Positions 8,832 to 16,691 of a stretch of DNA of 24,194 nt are shown piece after piece. The notes below the pieces were generated by a model that saw only the letters and a program-made list of their open reading frames with translations, had not been told where the DNA came from and did no database searches. Location of the stretch: assembly GCA_039679885.1 (NCBI GenBank), contig JBDKUC010000013.1:1-24194 (forward strand). The letters are read 5' to 3'. A program made the position numbers and the translations under genes. The stretch comes from JAJFUI01 sp039679885 (GTDB taxonomy: Bacteria; Planctomycetota; Planctomycetia; Pirellulales; Thermoguttaceae). How positions within the stretch are numbered: position 1 is the first letter of the stretch; each line of letters starts with the position of its first letter.

Positions 8832-8985
8832 CTCACCGTAGGGTGGGTCGACGTCGCAAGTACATGGTGGGGCTTCGCAAACCAATCAACGGTGATCTGC
8901 ACTCTGTCGGTTTGCAGAACGAGTTGCCGCGACGGAAGCCCCACCGTCGCCCTGGTTTGCTTGACCCACCCTACGCCTCGGTGAG
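8832..8985. repeat. Imperfect nested inverted repeat (TAGGGTGGGTC family)
   Basis: TTCTCACCGTAGGGTGGGTC (8831-8850) is mirrored by GACCCACCCTAC followed by a GCCTC insertion and GGTGAGAA near 8963-8987. Inside it, GGTGGGGCTTC (8866-8876) pairs exactly with GAAGCCCCACC (8935-8945). This gives a long two-level hairpin just after the MATE stop codon. 'TAGGGTGGGTC...GACCCACCCTA' elements are a recurrent intergenic repeat type in bacterial genomes. It may terminate MATE transcription. Confidence 0.75.
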
Positions 8986-9026
8986 AAATGCGGCCTAACG
9001 CCGGCGTTGTCTCGCATAGAAACGCC

Positions 9027-9078
9027 CGCCCGACGCGCAAGCGAGGGACGTGCCGCGTTTTTCCTCGCTTGCGCGTCG
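9027..9078. repeat. CGACGCGCAAGCGAGG inverted repeat
   Basis: CGACGCGCAAGCGAGG (9031-9046) and its exact reverse complement (9063-9078) are separated by 16 bases. The 17-base word CGCCCGACGCGCAAGCG (9027-9043) recurs exactly at 22060-22076. It is a non-coding dispersed repeat in the MATE/905-aa gene convergent gap. Confidence 0.85.
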
Positions 9079-9119
9079 CGCTGGTGTGGGTGCAAGTCGC
9101 GCTTTGCAGCACCCGTCAC

Positions 9120-9196
9120 AAAGCCGCGACCGTTGGTCGCGTCAAAGACGCTGTTTTCTCGAAAACCTCTGGGGCGCGACCACCGGTCGCGGCTTT
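9120..9196. repeat. 22-bp inverted repeat (AAAGCCGCGACCGTTGGTCG)
   Basis: Arms 9120-9141 and 9175-9196 are reverse complements except for one base, and enclose 33 bases. Each arm also contains a small internal palindrome (CGCGACC-GGTCGCG type). It is the third distinct palindrome family in one 455-bp convergent gap. It lies just past the stop of the minus-strand 905-aa gene and could terminate it. The rest of 8822-9276 holds no gene that I can support. Confidence 0.85.
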
Positions 9197-9276
9197 ATGG
9201 CCGAGCCGTCCGGGTTTTCGCAAAGTACACGTTGCGGCGGGCTGGTGTAAGAGGGCGCGCCACTTGCTCGGAGCAA

Positions 9277-11994
9277 TCATCGGTCGGCGATCAGCTCGAT
9301 TTCCACGTCGTCGAGCCACGCCTCGCCGACGCCGGAGAGGGCAAACGTGACCGAGACGGGGCCAGCCTGCGGGGCAACGCGATACATGGCGAATTGACGC
9401 CAGTCTTTCGTCTGGCCAATGCGATCGGCCAGGGCCTCGCCGGAAATGGAGTCGATAATCATCAGGCCGTCGGCGCTGGCGGTGATGGGGCGAGGCGCCC
9501 GCACCCAGCCGTGAATGCAGACGATCTGCCCGGCCGCCGCCTGAACCGCAGGGCTGGTGAAGAGCACCGGCGGGGCCTCGATCGCCGCCGGCGGATTCTT
9601 CGGATCCAACGACGCGACGGCAAGTCGCAGGCCGAGGCGGCCGTTGTGGGCGGCCGGCTCGGCCAGATTTGCCTCGCCTTGACTGCCGGGCGCGGGTCGA
9701 TAGAAGAATTGCCAACCCGCACGCCGCATCGTCTCGATGTCCTCGAAGTCTCCGCCCGCAATGAGATTTTGAGTGAACCGGGCGCCGCGGAGCCGGTCGA
9801 TCAGTTGCCAATGGGCCGGCAGCGTCTCGAAGCTGAGCGCGGCAGGACTGGTCACCATCGAAGCCAAGTCCCTCTGCGCGGCCTCCCAATGCGCCCGCTC
9901 GACGATGCGCAGCGCGCGCTCCGCCCGCTGAGCGGCCACCGCTGCGGCGGGCAAGTTGCCGGCTGCGAGCTGCGCGTCGCATGATTGCAGCTCTCGCCGG
10001 GCGGCGGTCAGCCCTGAGGAGGTCGGGCCGGTCGTCCCGTGGCTCGGCATCTGAGCCGCCAGCGACTGGACCGAGTTGAACTTGTAGACCGCCAGATGGC
10101 GGGCCAACTCGGCCGTTCGACGTCCCCATTGAGTCGCGCGGTGATGGACCGCCGCGATGACCAGCGGGTCTTGGGCCATCAGAACCTGTGAGGCCACGCC
10201 GAATTCATCCAGCGTGACAGAAACGCCGCCGGCGACCCGCTTGTGCCGCAGCGGGTTGAGCCCTCCGAGAGTGACTTCGTAGGCGCTGCTCGCCTCCGGA
10301 ACGCCAGGCACGACGAGCGTCAGCCCATTGGCCGCGGACTGAGCCGGAACGCACTGGGCGCCTCGTGACGACCAGAGTGGCAACAGCAGATGAGCCCGTG
10401 CGGTGCTGAGTACGGTCGCGCGGACCTCGGGGATGCTGCTATCGGCGGTGGCCGACGAGCCGCCGGCGGCCGCCCAGGGCTCGAGCAGGTCCAACTCGAG
10501 GTTCATCTGTTCGAGCGCCGCGGCGCGTTGCCGGGTGGCGACGTCTGTGGCGTCGAGCGGGGAATCCGACGCGAAGACCATCCCGCGGCTACCAGCGGCC
10601 ACGGCCGCATAGCAGAGGAGCCGGATCTGCTCCGGCGCGACCGTTAGCGGTGGCGCCCGCCCGGGACTCAACAGCGCGATCTGCTGCCGCAACGCTTCGT
10701 TGGGTTGCGTCTGAATGGCGGTCCAAACCGGCGTGCCGAGGCTTGCCAGCAGTGGCTGGCGGCGTGCCCAATTGGCGTAGGCCGATAGTTCGAGACTCGT
10801 TCCCAGGGGACGCCGATCGACGAGCAGCAGATCGGCCGAACGGCTGTAGCTTCGCAACTCGCTGCGTGGATGGCAAACCAGGGGGCGGCTGCACCGCCGA
10901 TCGGCCGCGCGGACCCGATCGGCCCAACGCTGCGTCGATTCCAGTTCAGCGGGGCCAAGGTTGCCGCCAAGGTCCCAGGCCAACACGCAATCATATTGCG
11001 GGCCGATCTCGGGCGTCGCCGGCTGCGATGCGACGGCTGGCTGGCTCGCTGGGGGAACCGGTGGCGGGCAAACCAGCCAGAGCCCTAGACGGCTCGCCTC
11101 CTCGATCATCTCCGGCTCCGGCGCCCGGGGCAACCAGACGGCGTTAAAGCCCATCCGCTTGAGCAAGTCGAGCGGCTCTCCCCGATGTTGAATGACCCTC
11201 GGGAAGAAGGGCCGCCCATCGATCGTCAGAAAAGAGTTCGACAGCTTGACCGTGTGTTGCGGCGAGGAAGGCTGGGCTCGGTCGACCGGTGGAAGGCGGA
11301 CGAGCCCTCGGGGCGCCCATGAGGCGGTGGCGCCATCGAACGACCCGCCGCGAGACGGGGTGTCGTCACGCTGACGAGCGACGCGCCCGACGGCCTCGAG
11401 GTCGTCGATCCAGACATTCGTTGTGCCTGGCCCGCCATAGACATTCACGAAGACGGCGTCGACGTAGGCCTCGCGTTCATCGACCTGCGGGCCCAGTTGC
11501 GTCCGCAACAAATGGACCTCGCGCTCGAGCAGCCGGGGAATGCCATCGAGACGGAGTTGCTGCCAGCGGCCGATGTCGCTGTACCGGCTGCCGGCGACCA
11601 AGGCCGTCAGCGGTCGGCCGGTCCGCTGGTCGACGGATCGCGGCAAGACGATCCTTGCGGCAATCTGCAACCCCGGCCGATCCGCCCGCAGCCAGATGCT
11701 CAGCGCCAGGTCATCGATGACGGTCGGACGCCCGACGTCGTGTGCGAGATAGACGTAGGAGCCGCCGTCCCCCTCGATGCGGAGCCATTCGCAGCCCGTG
11801 CCGGTGTGAGCGTCCTGTTGAAGCCTTTGATGGTTGACGATGCGGTACTGAGCGTCGGCGCCAGCCTCCCGCCAGGTGGGCGGCCCGGCGGTCTCGAATC
11901 CCTCGCGCCACGGGGCCTGCGCCATCGTGTTGGCCGCGGCCAACACGGACGCCAGGACCGCGGCAGCGATGATCGGGTGGCGAGCAGTGGGCAT
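9277..11994 (-). CDS. Large secreted protein, carbohydrate-binding-like modules
   Basis: 905 aa. The ATG at 11994 is preferred over the adjacent TTG, and a signal peptide follows (hydrophobic residues about 8-24, likely cut after TMA before QAPW). Residues about 30-205 look like a beta-sandwich ligand-binding module ending in VWIDDLEAVG. About 250-310 resembles the start of a glycoside-hydrolase-like barrel (LTIDGRPFFPRVIQHRG, then MGFNAVWLPRAPEPEMIEEA), with a ProAla linker near 310-330. The last 190 residues form a second beta-sandwich (LIAGGDFEDIE to GVGEAWLDDVEIELI). I see no complete catalytic acid pair. It is probably an extracytoplasmic glycan-related protein; the activity is unproven. 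It is divergent from the kinase cluster and has no clear ribosome site. Confidence 0.75.
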   Translation of the reverse strand: MPTARHPIIAAAVLASVLAAANTMAQAPWREGFETAGPPTWREAGADAQYRIVNHQRLQQDAHTGTGCEWLRIEGDGGSYVYLAHDVGRPTVIDDLALSIWLRADRPGLQIAARIVLPRSVDQRTGRPLTALVAGSRYSDIGRWQQLRLDGIPRLLEREVHLLRTQLGPQVDEREAYVDAVFVNVYGGPGTTNVWIDDLEAVGRVARQRDDTPSRGGSFDGATASWAPRGLVRLPPVDRAQPSSPQHTVKLSNSFLTIDGRPFFPRVIQHRGEPLDLLKRMGFNAVWLPRAPEPEMIEEASRLGLWLVCPPPVPPASQPAVASQPATPEIGPQYDCVLAWDLGGNLGPAELESTQRWADRVRAADRRCSRPLVCHPRSELRSYSRSADLLLVDRRPLGTSLELSAYANWARRQPLLASLGTPVWTAIQTQPNEALRQQIALLSPGRAPPLTVAPEQIRLLCYAAVAAGSRGMVFASDSPLDATDVATRQRAAALEQMNLELDLLEPWAAAGGSSATADSSIPEVRATVLSTARAHLLLPLWSSRGAQCVPAQSAANGLTLVVPGVPEASSAYEVTLGGLNPLRHKRVAGGVSVTLDEFGVASQVLMAQDPLVIAAVHHRATQWGRRTAELARHLAVYKFNSVQSLAAQMPSHGTTGPTSSGLTAARRELQSCDAQLAAGNLPAAAVAAQRAERALRIVERAHWEAAQRDLASMVTSPAALSFETLPAHWQLIDRLRGARFTQNLIAGGDFEDIETMRRAGWQFFYRPAPGSQGEANLAEPAAHNGRLGLRLAVASLDPKNPPAAIEAPPVLFTSPAVQAAAGQIVCIHGWVRAPRPITASADGLMIIDSISGEALADRIGQTKDWRQFAMYRVAPQAGPVSVTFALSGVGEAWLDDVEIELIADR

Positions 11995-12396
11995 CAAGCG
12001 AGACGTCTCGGTTTGCTAGCCGTGTACGACTACCTTGCCGCGAAGGAACGCAAGGATCGCCAACGCAATCGCTCGGTTCTCTTGCGGTTAGCAGGAAATC
12101 CAATGGAAAACGAAGGGAGCGAGGCAACACCCTCCAACCTTCGGTGCGTCGCAAATCGGCAACGCGTCCGACGCCGGAGGCAACTCGACGTAAGTGACGC
12201 TTGTACCAGGATTTGCGAATGGCATCCAGATCAGTCGTGGCGGTTTTTCATCGCCGGGCTCCGAGGGAACCGACGAAGGCGATTCACAAGTCATTGCCAC
12301 GCCAGGGTTTGAGGCTTGTTTTCGGTTTTCCGGGGCGTTTCGGCACGGGGAGTGCTTTTCAGGAAGCCATACTGACATCCCCGAAGGAGCATTTCC
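11995..12396. other. Divergent intergenic region, no gene recognised
   Basis: About 400 bp separate the 905-aa gene from the 92-aa gene. Short open frames exist on both strands (for example minus 12088-12378), but their composition is unlike neighbouring proteins, none has a ribosome site and none resembles a known family. No long inverted repeat is visible. The only clear signal is the AAGGAG site at 12384-12389 for the downstream gene. The length leaves room for two promoters and a long leader. Confidence 0.45.
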
Positions 12397-12675
12397 ATGA
12401 GCGACCCGGCCCTGAACACGACGATCAACGAAGTCCCCCGCGAGGTCCTCGATCTGGCCGAGGCGGTCAACACGCTACCGCCTGAGTATCGCCAGATGAT
12501 CGAGCCGTATATGGGCCGAGTGATCGACAGCAACCGTCGCCGGCGGCGGATCTTGGGACTCGTGCAAGACGCGTTGAGCCAACTGCGTCTCGACATGAAA
12601 TACCTCGCTTTTGACCTGGAGGCGACTCGCCGCGAGCGCGACGATTTTCGCCGCAAATTGGAGGAGACCGCGTGA
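12397..12675 (+). CDS. Small charged helical protein upstream of the kinase
   Basis: 92 aa with a textbook start: AAGGAG at 12384-12389, 7 bases before ATG. It has no signal peptide or membrane segment. The N-terminal third reads VPREVLDLAEAVNTLPPEYRQ. The centre is basic (SNRRRRRILG near residue 45), and the C-terminal 45 residues are a charged amphipathic helix likely to form a coiled coil (MKYLAFDLEATRRERDDFRRKLEE). The kinase gene begins 105 bp downstream on the same strand, so co-transcription is likely, and the protein could be a partner or substrate of the kinase. No characterised family is recognised. Confidence 0.75.
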   Translation: MSDPALNTTINEVPREVLDLAEAVNTLPPEYRQMIEPYMGRVIDSNRRRRRILGLVQDALSQLRLDMKYLAFDLEATRRERDDFRRKLEETA

Positions 12676-12780
12676 CCCATCCTTCGGGAGGGGGTTGCGG
12701 TGGTGGAAGCGACGCAATAGGATGAAGAAATCATTCCTTTATAGACTTCATCCCGACGGTACTGTGTGAAGGCGGACGGC

Positions 12781-14265
12781 ATGGGATACGAGACGGCCGA
12801 GCAAGTTGCTCAGCGCGCTCTGGATCTCGCTTTGCTCGATGAGCGGCAACTGCGAGATATCTGGGCGATGTTCGGCAGTCACGACGTGCCGCTGCAAGAC
12901 TTCGTGCAGTTCCTTGTGCGGCGCGAGTACCTGACGAACTATCAGGTCGAACGCCTTCTGAAGGGGGAGAAGTCCGGCTTCTTCTTCGGCAGTTACCGCG
13001 TCCTCTATCTGGTCGGCACGGGGACGTTCTCCCGGGTCTACCGGGCGGTCCACCGAGACACCGGGGAGATTCGGGCGCTCAAGGTCCTTCGGGCGCGCTT
13101 CAGTGAGAATCGGGCGCAGGCAAGCTTGTTCGTTCGCGAAGGCCGGGTTGGCTGCGCCCTGCGGCATCCGAACATCGTACCGATCTATGAAGTCGTTTCC
13201 GAGCGGCGCACCCACTTCCTGGTGATGGAATTCGTCGAGGGGCAAAACCTCCGCGAGTTCGTTCGCGTGCGCAAGAAGCTCGCCCCCGCCGAAGCCACCA
13301 AGCTCATGATCGGCATCACCGACGGCATGCGATATGCCGCGGAGAAGGGGCTGTGCCACCGCGACCTGAAAATGAGCAACGTGCTCGTATCGAGCCGCGG
13401 CGACCCCAAGTTGGTCGATTTTGGCTTGGCTTCGCTCGACGAATCGCTCAACGATGACGCGCTGGCCGATCTGCCGAACACCCGAACGGTCGACTATGCC
13501 GCGCTGGAACGTGCAACCGGCGTCCGGAAGGACGACGCCCGCAGCGACATTTACTTCCTAGGCTGCATCTATTACCACATGCTCACGGGCCAGCCTCCCT
13601 TGCAGGAAACCCGCGACCGACTGCAACGGTTGAGCAAGCAGCGGTTCCTGGACGTGGTTCCGATCCAGCGTCTCGACCGATCGATACCCGCTTGCGTGGC
13701 GGTGGTGGCCAACAAGGCGATGTCGCTCGACCCCGAGCGGCGGTACCAATCGGCCATGGCGATGTTGGTTGACCTTCGGTCGGCCGCAAGGCGTCTGGCA
13801 AGCGGGAAGACGGACGCGGATGAAGCAACGGGGGCCGACGAGTTGGATCCTCACCGTCAAGCCGTGCCGGCGATCAACCGGTCGGTGATGATTGTCGAGT
13901 CCGACGCCCAGATGCAGGAAGTCTTTCGCCGCGGCTTCAAACAGGCCGGCTACCGGGTGCTGGTGACGGCCGATCCGGGCCGGGCGGCGAGCCGTCTGCG
14001 TCAAGACGCCGCTCTGGCCGATTGCGTTCTGTTCAACGCCCAGCAGATCGGGCAAGCGGCGCTCGAGGTCTTCAACGAGTTGGCGGAAGACCGGCAAACG
14101 GAGGCGATCCCCGCCGTCCTGCTGCTTGACGAGGGGCAGCAAAAGTGGAAGGCGGCGGCCAACACGTCCCGGCACCGCATCGTCCTTTCCATGCCCATCA
14201 CGATGAAGCAACTCCGCACGGCGCTCGAGCGGCTGCTGCCTGCCGCGGCCAAGACGGACTCTTAG
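12781..14265 (+). CDS. Ser/Thr protein kinase fused to a degenerate receiver domain
   Basis: 494 aa from the ATG at 12781, chosen because GAAGG lies 8 bases upstream; a GTG at 12766 would add five residues. Residues 1-65 are a helical N-terminal extension. The Hanks-type kinase domain (about 70-340) has the Gly loop GTGTFSRV (79-86), Lys101 in ALKVL, HRDLKMSN with catalytic D195 and N200, DFG at 213-215, and ALE in place of APE. It should be active. There is no transmembrane segment or PASTA tail, so it is cytoplasmic. Residues about 367-490 have the length and alternating pattern of a response-regulator receiver (SVMIVESD at the start), but the phosphoacceptor position reads N419 (VLFNAQQ), the Thr/Ser site is lost and the conserved Lys is M471 (LSMPIT). 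The receiver is therefore probably phosphate-independent. Substrate unknown. Confidence 0.88.
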   Translation: MGYETAEQVAQRALDLALLDERQLRDIWAMFGSHDVPLQDFVQFLVRREYLTNYQVERLLKGEKSGFFFGSYRVLYLVGTGTFSRVYRAVHRDTGEIRALKVLRARFSENRAQASLFVREGRVGCALRHPNIVPIYEVVSERRTHFLVMEFVEGQNLREFVRVRKKLAPAEATKLMIGITDGMRYAAEKGLCHRDLKMSNVLVSSRGDPKLVDFGLASLDESLNDDALADLPNTRTVDYAALERATGVRKDDARSDIYFLGCIYYHMLTGQPPLQETRDRLQRLSKQRFLDVVPIQRLDRSIPACVAVVANKAMSLDPERRYQSAMAMLVDLRSAARRLASGKTDADEATGADELDPHRQAVPAINRSVMIVESDAQMQEVFRRGFKQAGYRVLVTADPGRAASRLRQDAALADCVLFNAQQIGQAALEVFNELAEDRQTEAIPAVLLLDEGQQKWKAAANTSRHRIVLSMPITMKQLRTALERLLPAAAKTDS

Positions 14266-14291
14266 TCGCCGTGACAGTAGGGTGACTACAA

Positions 14292-14370
14292 TCAGGAGGA
14301 CAGACATTCTTGTCTGTCTAGCGCGCGTCTACCAAAGTTACCAGACAGACAGGAATGTCTGTCCTCCTGA
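14292..14370. repeat. 28-bp inverted repeat whose arms are each palindromic
   Basis: Arms 14292-14319 and 14343-14370 are reverse complements with one mismatch. Each arm is also self-complementary: ACAGACATTCTTGTCTGT on the left and ACAGACAGGAATGTCTGT on the right. The element can therefore fold either as one long hairpin or as two short ones, and lies between the converging kinase and 125-aa genes. GACAGACATTC...TGTCTGTC words are a frequent planctomycete intergenic repeat as far as I recall. A terminator role is plausible. Confidence 0.85.
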
Positions 14371-14399
14371 CTTGTTCTCCTAGGTGCCTCAACTGCCCA

Positions 14400-14430
14400 T
14401 CCTACGGCGCAATTGCGCAACTCATCGTGC
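14400..14430. repeat. TCCTACGGCGC repeat, copy 1
   Basis: TCCTACGGCGC (14400-14410) is followed by the palindrome GCGCAATTGCGC (14407-14418). The same 11-mer, with a similar downstream sequence (GCGCCATGGCGC), occurs at 22394-22404. It is a small non-coding repeat between the converging genes. Confidence 0.6.
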
Positions 14431-14452
14431 GACGAGCCGCCCTTGAGCCGGG

Positions 14453-14830
14453 TCACCACCAGCCGAATCCCCAACTCACGGCGTTGCCGTAAAACGGCTC
14501 GATCTCTCCAGCCGCGTGGCCGTAGTACGGCCGAATGTCGGAGCCGTAATACGCCCCCCAGTATCCTGGCCAGCCCGGCCACGCATAACCGTATGGAACG
14601 ATCGGGCACACATCAAACGAGGTCTCGTCAGGGCTGTTCCAGCGGTTGTCGCTCCAGTAGAGCCATCGGCCCTCGGGCAGCCAGTACCACCACTCGCTGT
14701 TGAAATAGACGAAGCGCCACTGATCGGAGCCGTTCGCCGGCGTCTTGTCGGCGGCCTCAACTGGTCGAACGCCCGCGCTGACGAAGCTCAGGGCAGCGGC
14801 AGCCAAGACAATACGTGCAAGCAAACGCAT
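14453..14830 (-). CDS. Small secreted Trp/Tyr/Gly-rich protein
   Basis: 125 aa. The ATG at 14830 follows a GGGAGG ribosome site. The signal peptide spans about residues 1-27 (LLARIVLAAAALSFVSA, likely cut after VEA before ADK). The mature chain of about 98 residues has 13 Trp and 11 Tyr, with segments such as FNSEWWYWLPEGRWLYW followed by a Pro/Gly/Tyr-rich tail (YGYAWPGWPGYWGAYYG) and a final GFGWW. Small exported proteins of this look are common in planctomycetes and have no assigned role. The aromatic pattern would suit surface binding to polymer or cell wall, which is inference. It is convergent with the kinase gene. Confidence 0.75.
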   Translation of the reverse strand: MRLLARIVLAAAALSFVSAGVRPVEAADKTPANGSDQWRFVYFNSEWWYWLPEGRWLYWSDNRWNSPDETSFDVCPIVPYGYAWPGWPGYWGAYYGSDIRPYYGHAAGEIEPFYGNAVSWGFGWW

Positions 14831-15290
14831 ATTTCTGCCTCCCTTTCTAGGGGATCACCGCTGGAGGCGAAACCGTGTCGCCATTCCCTAACGGAATGCT
14901 AGGGACCAGACTCGGGAGAATCCAGCGGGATGTGTCGCCGGGGACAGCTCCGGTCGCTGGTAAAGGCCGGCCGCAGGGGGGTGGCGCAGGCGGGACAGAC
15001 GCGCCTATTGAGCGAAGCGAGAGCGTTATGGTAGTCTCTCGGAATGGCGAGTGCCAGAAGGAAGGGAAAGACAGGGGCAGGCGCTGCCTATTGCGCGACC
15101 CTCAACGCTGGCAACGCTAGAAAATGGATTTATGGGTGGCACGCTCTGAGCCTCCGGCGAAGGGCGTGTGATTGCCAATACGCCCTTCTCAAGCTCAGTG
15201 ACGTGCCACCCAGCCTTCGCAAACTCGCCTTAAATAAGTGCCGTCAACTCCGAGACACCACACCACATTAGGAAAGCGACAGCAATTCCA
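14831..15290. other. Divergent intergenic region with one inverted repeat
   Basis: The 460-bp space between divergent genes contains the hairpin at 15133-15212, annotated separately. Short plus-strand open frames here lack ribosome sites and resemble nothing known. I see no RNA gene or clear promoter; the promoters of both flanking genes must lie in it. Confidence 0.5.
15133..15212. repeat. Imperfect 80-bp inverted repeat (TGGGTGGCAC)
   Basis: TGGGTGGCAC (15133-15142) pairs with GTGCCACCCA (15203-15212). Inner words AGGGCGT (about 15161) and ACGCCCT (about 15180), and CTCTGAG with CTCAG, extend the hairpin imperfectly. It is another dispersed-type element in a divergent gap. Confidence 0.7.
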
Positions 15291-16571
15291 ATGCGTCTCA
15301 ATCCTGGCATTCTGTGGATGGCGTGCGCCACTTTCGCGTTAGCTCGGCCGCTGACGGAGGCTGACGGGCAGCAAAACGGTCCGATCCGGCCGAACGGAGG
15401 CGTCAAGCTAGCCCGATTCGAGAAGCAAGCGCCGGGCGACGAGCAGACGGCTGCCAGCCCGGCGGCTAGCTCCGGCCAGAAGGACACGCGTCTCACGCTG
15501 AAGGACATCTGGCGGTTGCGCGAGCAGCGTGTCGCTCCGGAGCGGATCATCGAAAAAGTGGCCGAGCAGGGACGTGCCTTCGACGTCACGGCCGAGGCCG
15601 CCGAAGAGCTTCGCGTCCAGGGATTTAGTCCCGTTCAGATCGATGCCATCAGGGAATCATCCCCCGATCCGCTTGTGCCCGGAAAATGGCTTACCACGAA
15701 TGGCAAGCAACGAGATCGGGTCTTTGAATCCTTGAAGCGAATCGCTGCGAAGAGCGAGGTGGACATCGAGCCAATCCAGTCGCAACACGTGACGCTCTGG
15801 GCAGCCAGAGGCACTCAGCAGATGTACTTGGCAGCCCTTGAAGACGTGGAGAAGTTCTTTCACACCAAGTGTGCGGAGCCAATTCGTTCCGGTTTGGACA
15901 AGCGATCCGCGCACATCATTCTGTTGAAGGATCATGCGGAGTACAAGGCGTGGTTGCGAGCCATGTTCGACTTGTCTCCCAATCGTAAGGCAGCCGCTAA
16001 TGCGTATCGTCTGGAGGAGGCGATCAAAGGGTCGGCATGGTACTCATCGAGCTCGGTCTCGATTTGCATGGAAGACATGTCTGTCGCTCAGGTGCATCAC
16101 AAGGTGGCGGCTGGAGTGGCGAACATGTACTTTTCACAACTGGCAGAGCCACGGCGAGACGGGCCATTGCAGACGGGTTTCATCAATCGATCGGAAGCGG
16201 CCGTGTTTAACTCACCTACCGTGATGTTTCACATAGTTGACTACGGTATAGAGACTTCCAACCCGGCGAACGATAGCCAAGATTGGAACCTGCTCGTCCG
16301 CCATCGCATGATAACCAAGAAGGTGACGCCATTGCACGAGTTGTTGCAGATGGACACCACCAAGATGTGGCAGGCACACTACGCCGAAGGCTGGACGCTC
16401 GTTGAGCTTCTGGCCAGCCAGCCCACCAAGTTCGGAAAGCTGCTCCTGGCGCTGCGGAAAAGCGACTCCGAGCTGGCGGCCATCGAAAAGGTCTACGGCT
16501 GGGATGAGAAGAGACTTACCAAGGAGTGGCGGGCGTATGTCATGGCTCATCGCGCCAAAGCCAAAAAATGA
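15291..16571 (+). CDS. Secreted protein with SHOCT-like helical region and degenerate peptidase-like domain
   Basis: 426 aa, ATG at 15291, no strong ribosome site. An N-terminal hydrophobic segment (residues 6-19) suggests export. Residues 68-122 (LTLKDIWRLREQRVAPERII, then FDVTAEAAEELRVQGFSPVQ) match the short helical repeat seen in SHOCT-like proteins. From about 140 the layout recalls planctomycete DUF1570-type gluzincin-like proteins: IILLKDHAEYKAWL at 209-222, then VHHKVAAGVANMYF at 268-281 where an HExxH zinc motif would be expected, and GWTLVELLASQP with a final WRAYVMAH. The HExxH glutamate is absent, so it is probably not a peptidase. The family assignment is tentative. It is divergent from the 125-aa gene and convergent with the radical SAM gene. 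Confidence 0.7.
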   Translation: MRLNPGILWMACATFALARPLTEADGQQNGPIRPNGGVKLARFEKQAPGDEQTAASPAASSGQKDTRLTLKDIWRLREQRVAPERIIEKVAEQGRAFDVTAEAAEELRVQGFSPVQIDAIRESSPDPLVPGKWLTTNGKQRDRVFESLKRIAAKSEVDIEPIQSQHVTLWAARGTQQMYLAALEDVEKFFHTKCAEPIRSGLDKRSAHIILLKDHAEYKAWLRAMFDLSPNRKAAANAYRLEEAIKGSAWYSSSSVSICMEDMSVAQVHHKVAAGVANMYFSQLAEPRRDGPLQTGFINRSEAAVFNSPTVMFHIVDYGIETSNPANDSQDWNLLVRHRMITKKVTPLHELLQMDTTKMWQAHYAEGWTLVELLASQPTKFGKLLLALRKSDSELAAIEKVYGWDEKRLTKEWRAYVMAHRAKAKK

Positions 16572-16691
16572 GCGGCAATTCTTCATTCGTCGGCCTTTGG
16601 GTCGCGGTCAACGAAGTCCTCCAGCGTTGTTTATGCCCTGCCTAACACTACTGCGCAGGATGTCGCATTTCATGGTCCGAGAGACACAATG

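Noticed and set aside
7450..8841. Plus-strand open frame (463 codons) in another frame of the MATE gene
   Set aside because: It lacks the hydrophobic helices and is Arg/Gly-rich; the overlapping frame is clearly the transporter.
12088..12378. Minus-strand open frame of 96 codons in the kinase upstream gap
   Set aside because: It has no ribosome site and no resemblance to a known family, and overlaps the expected leader of the 92-aa gene.
16560..16640. TGA of the 426-aa gene as a selenocysteine codon
   Set aside because: Readthrough continues only about 24 codons with no domain, and no SECIS-like hairpin directly follows the TGA.
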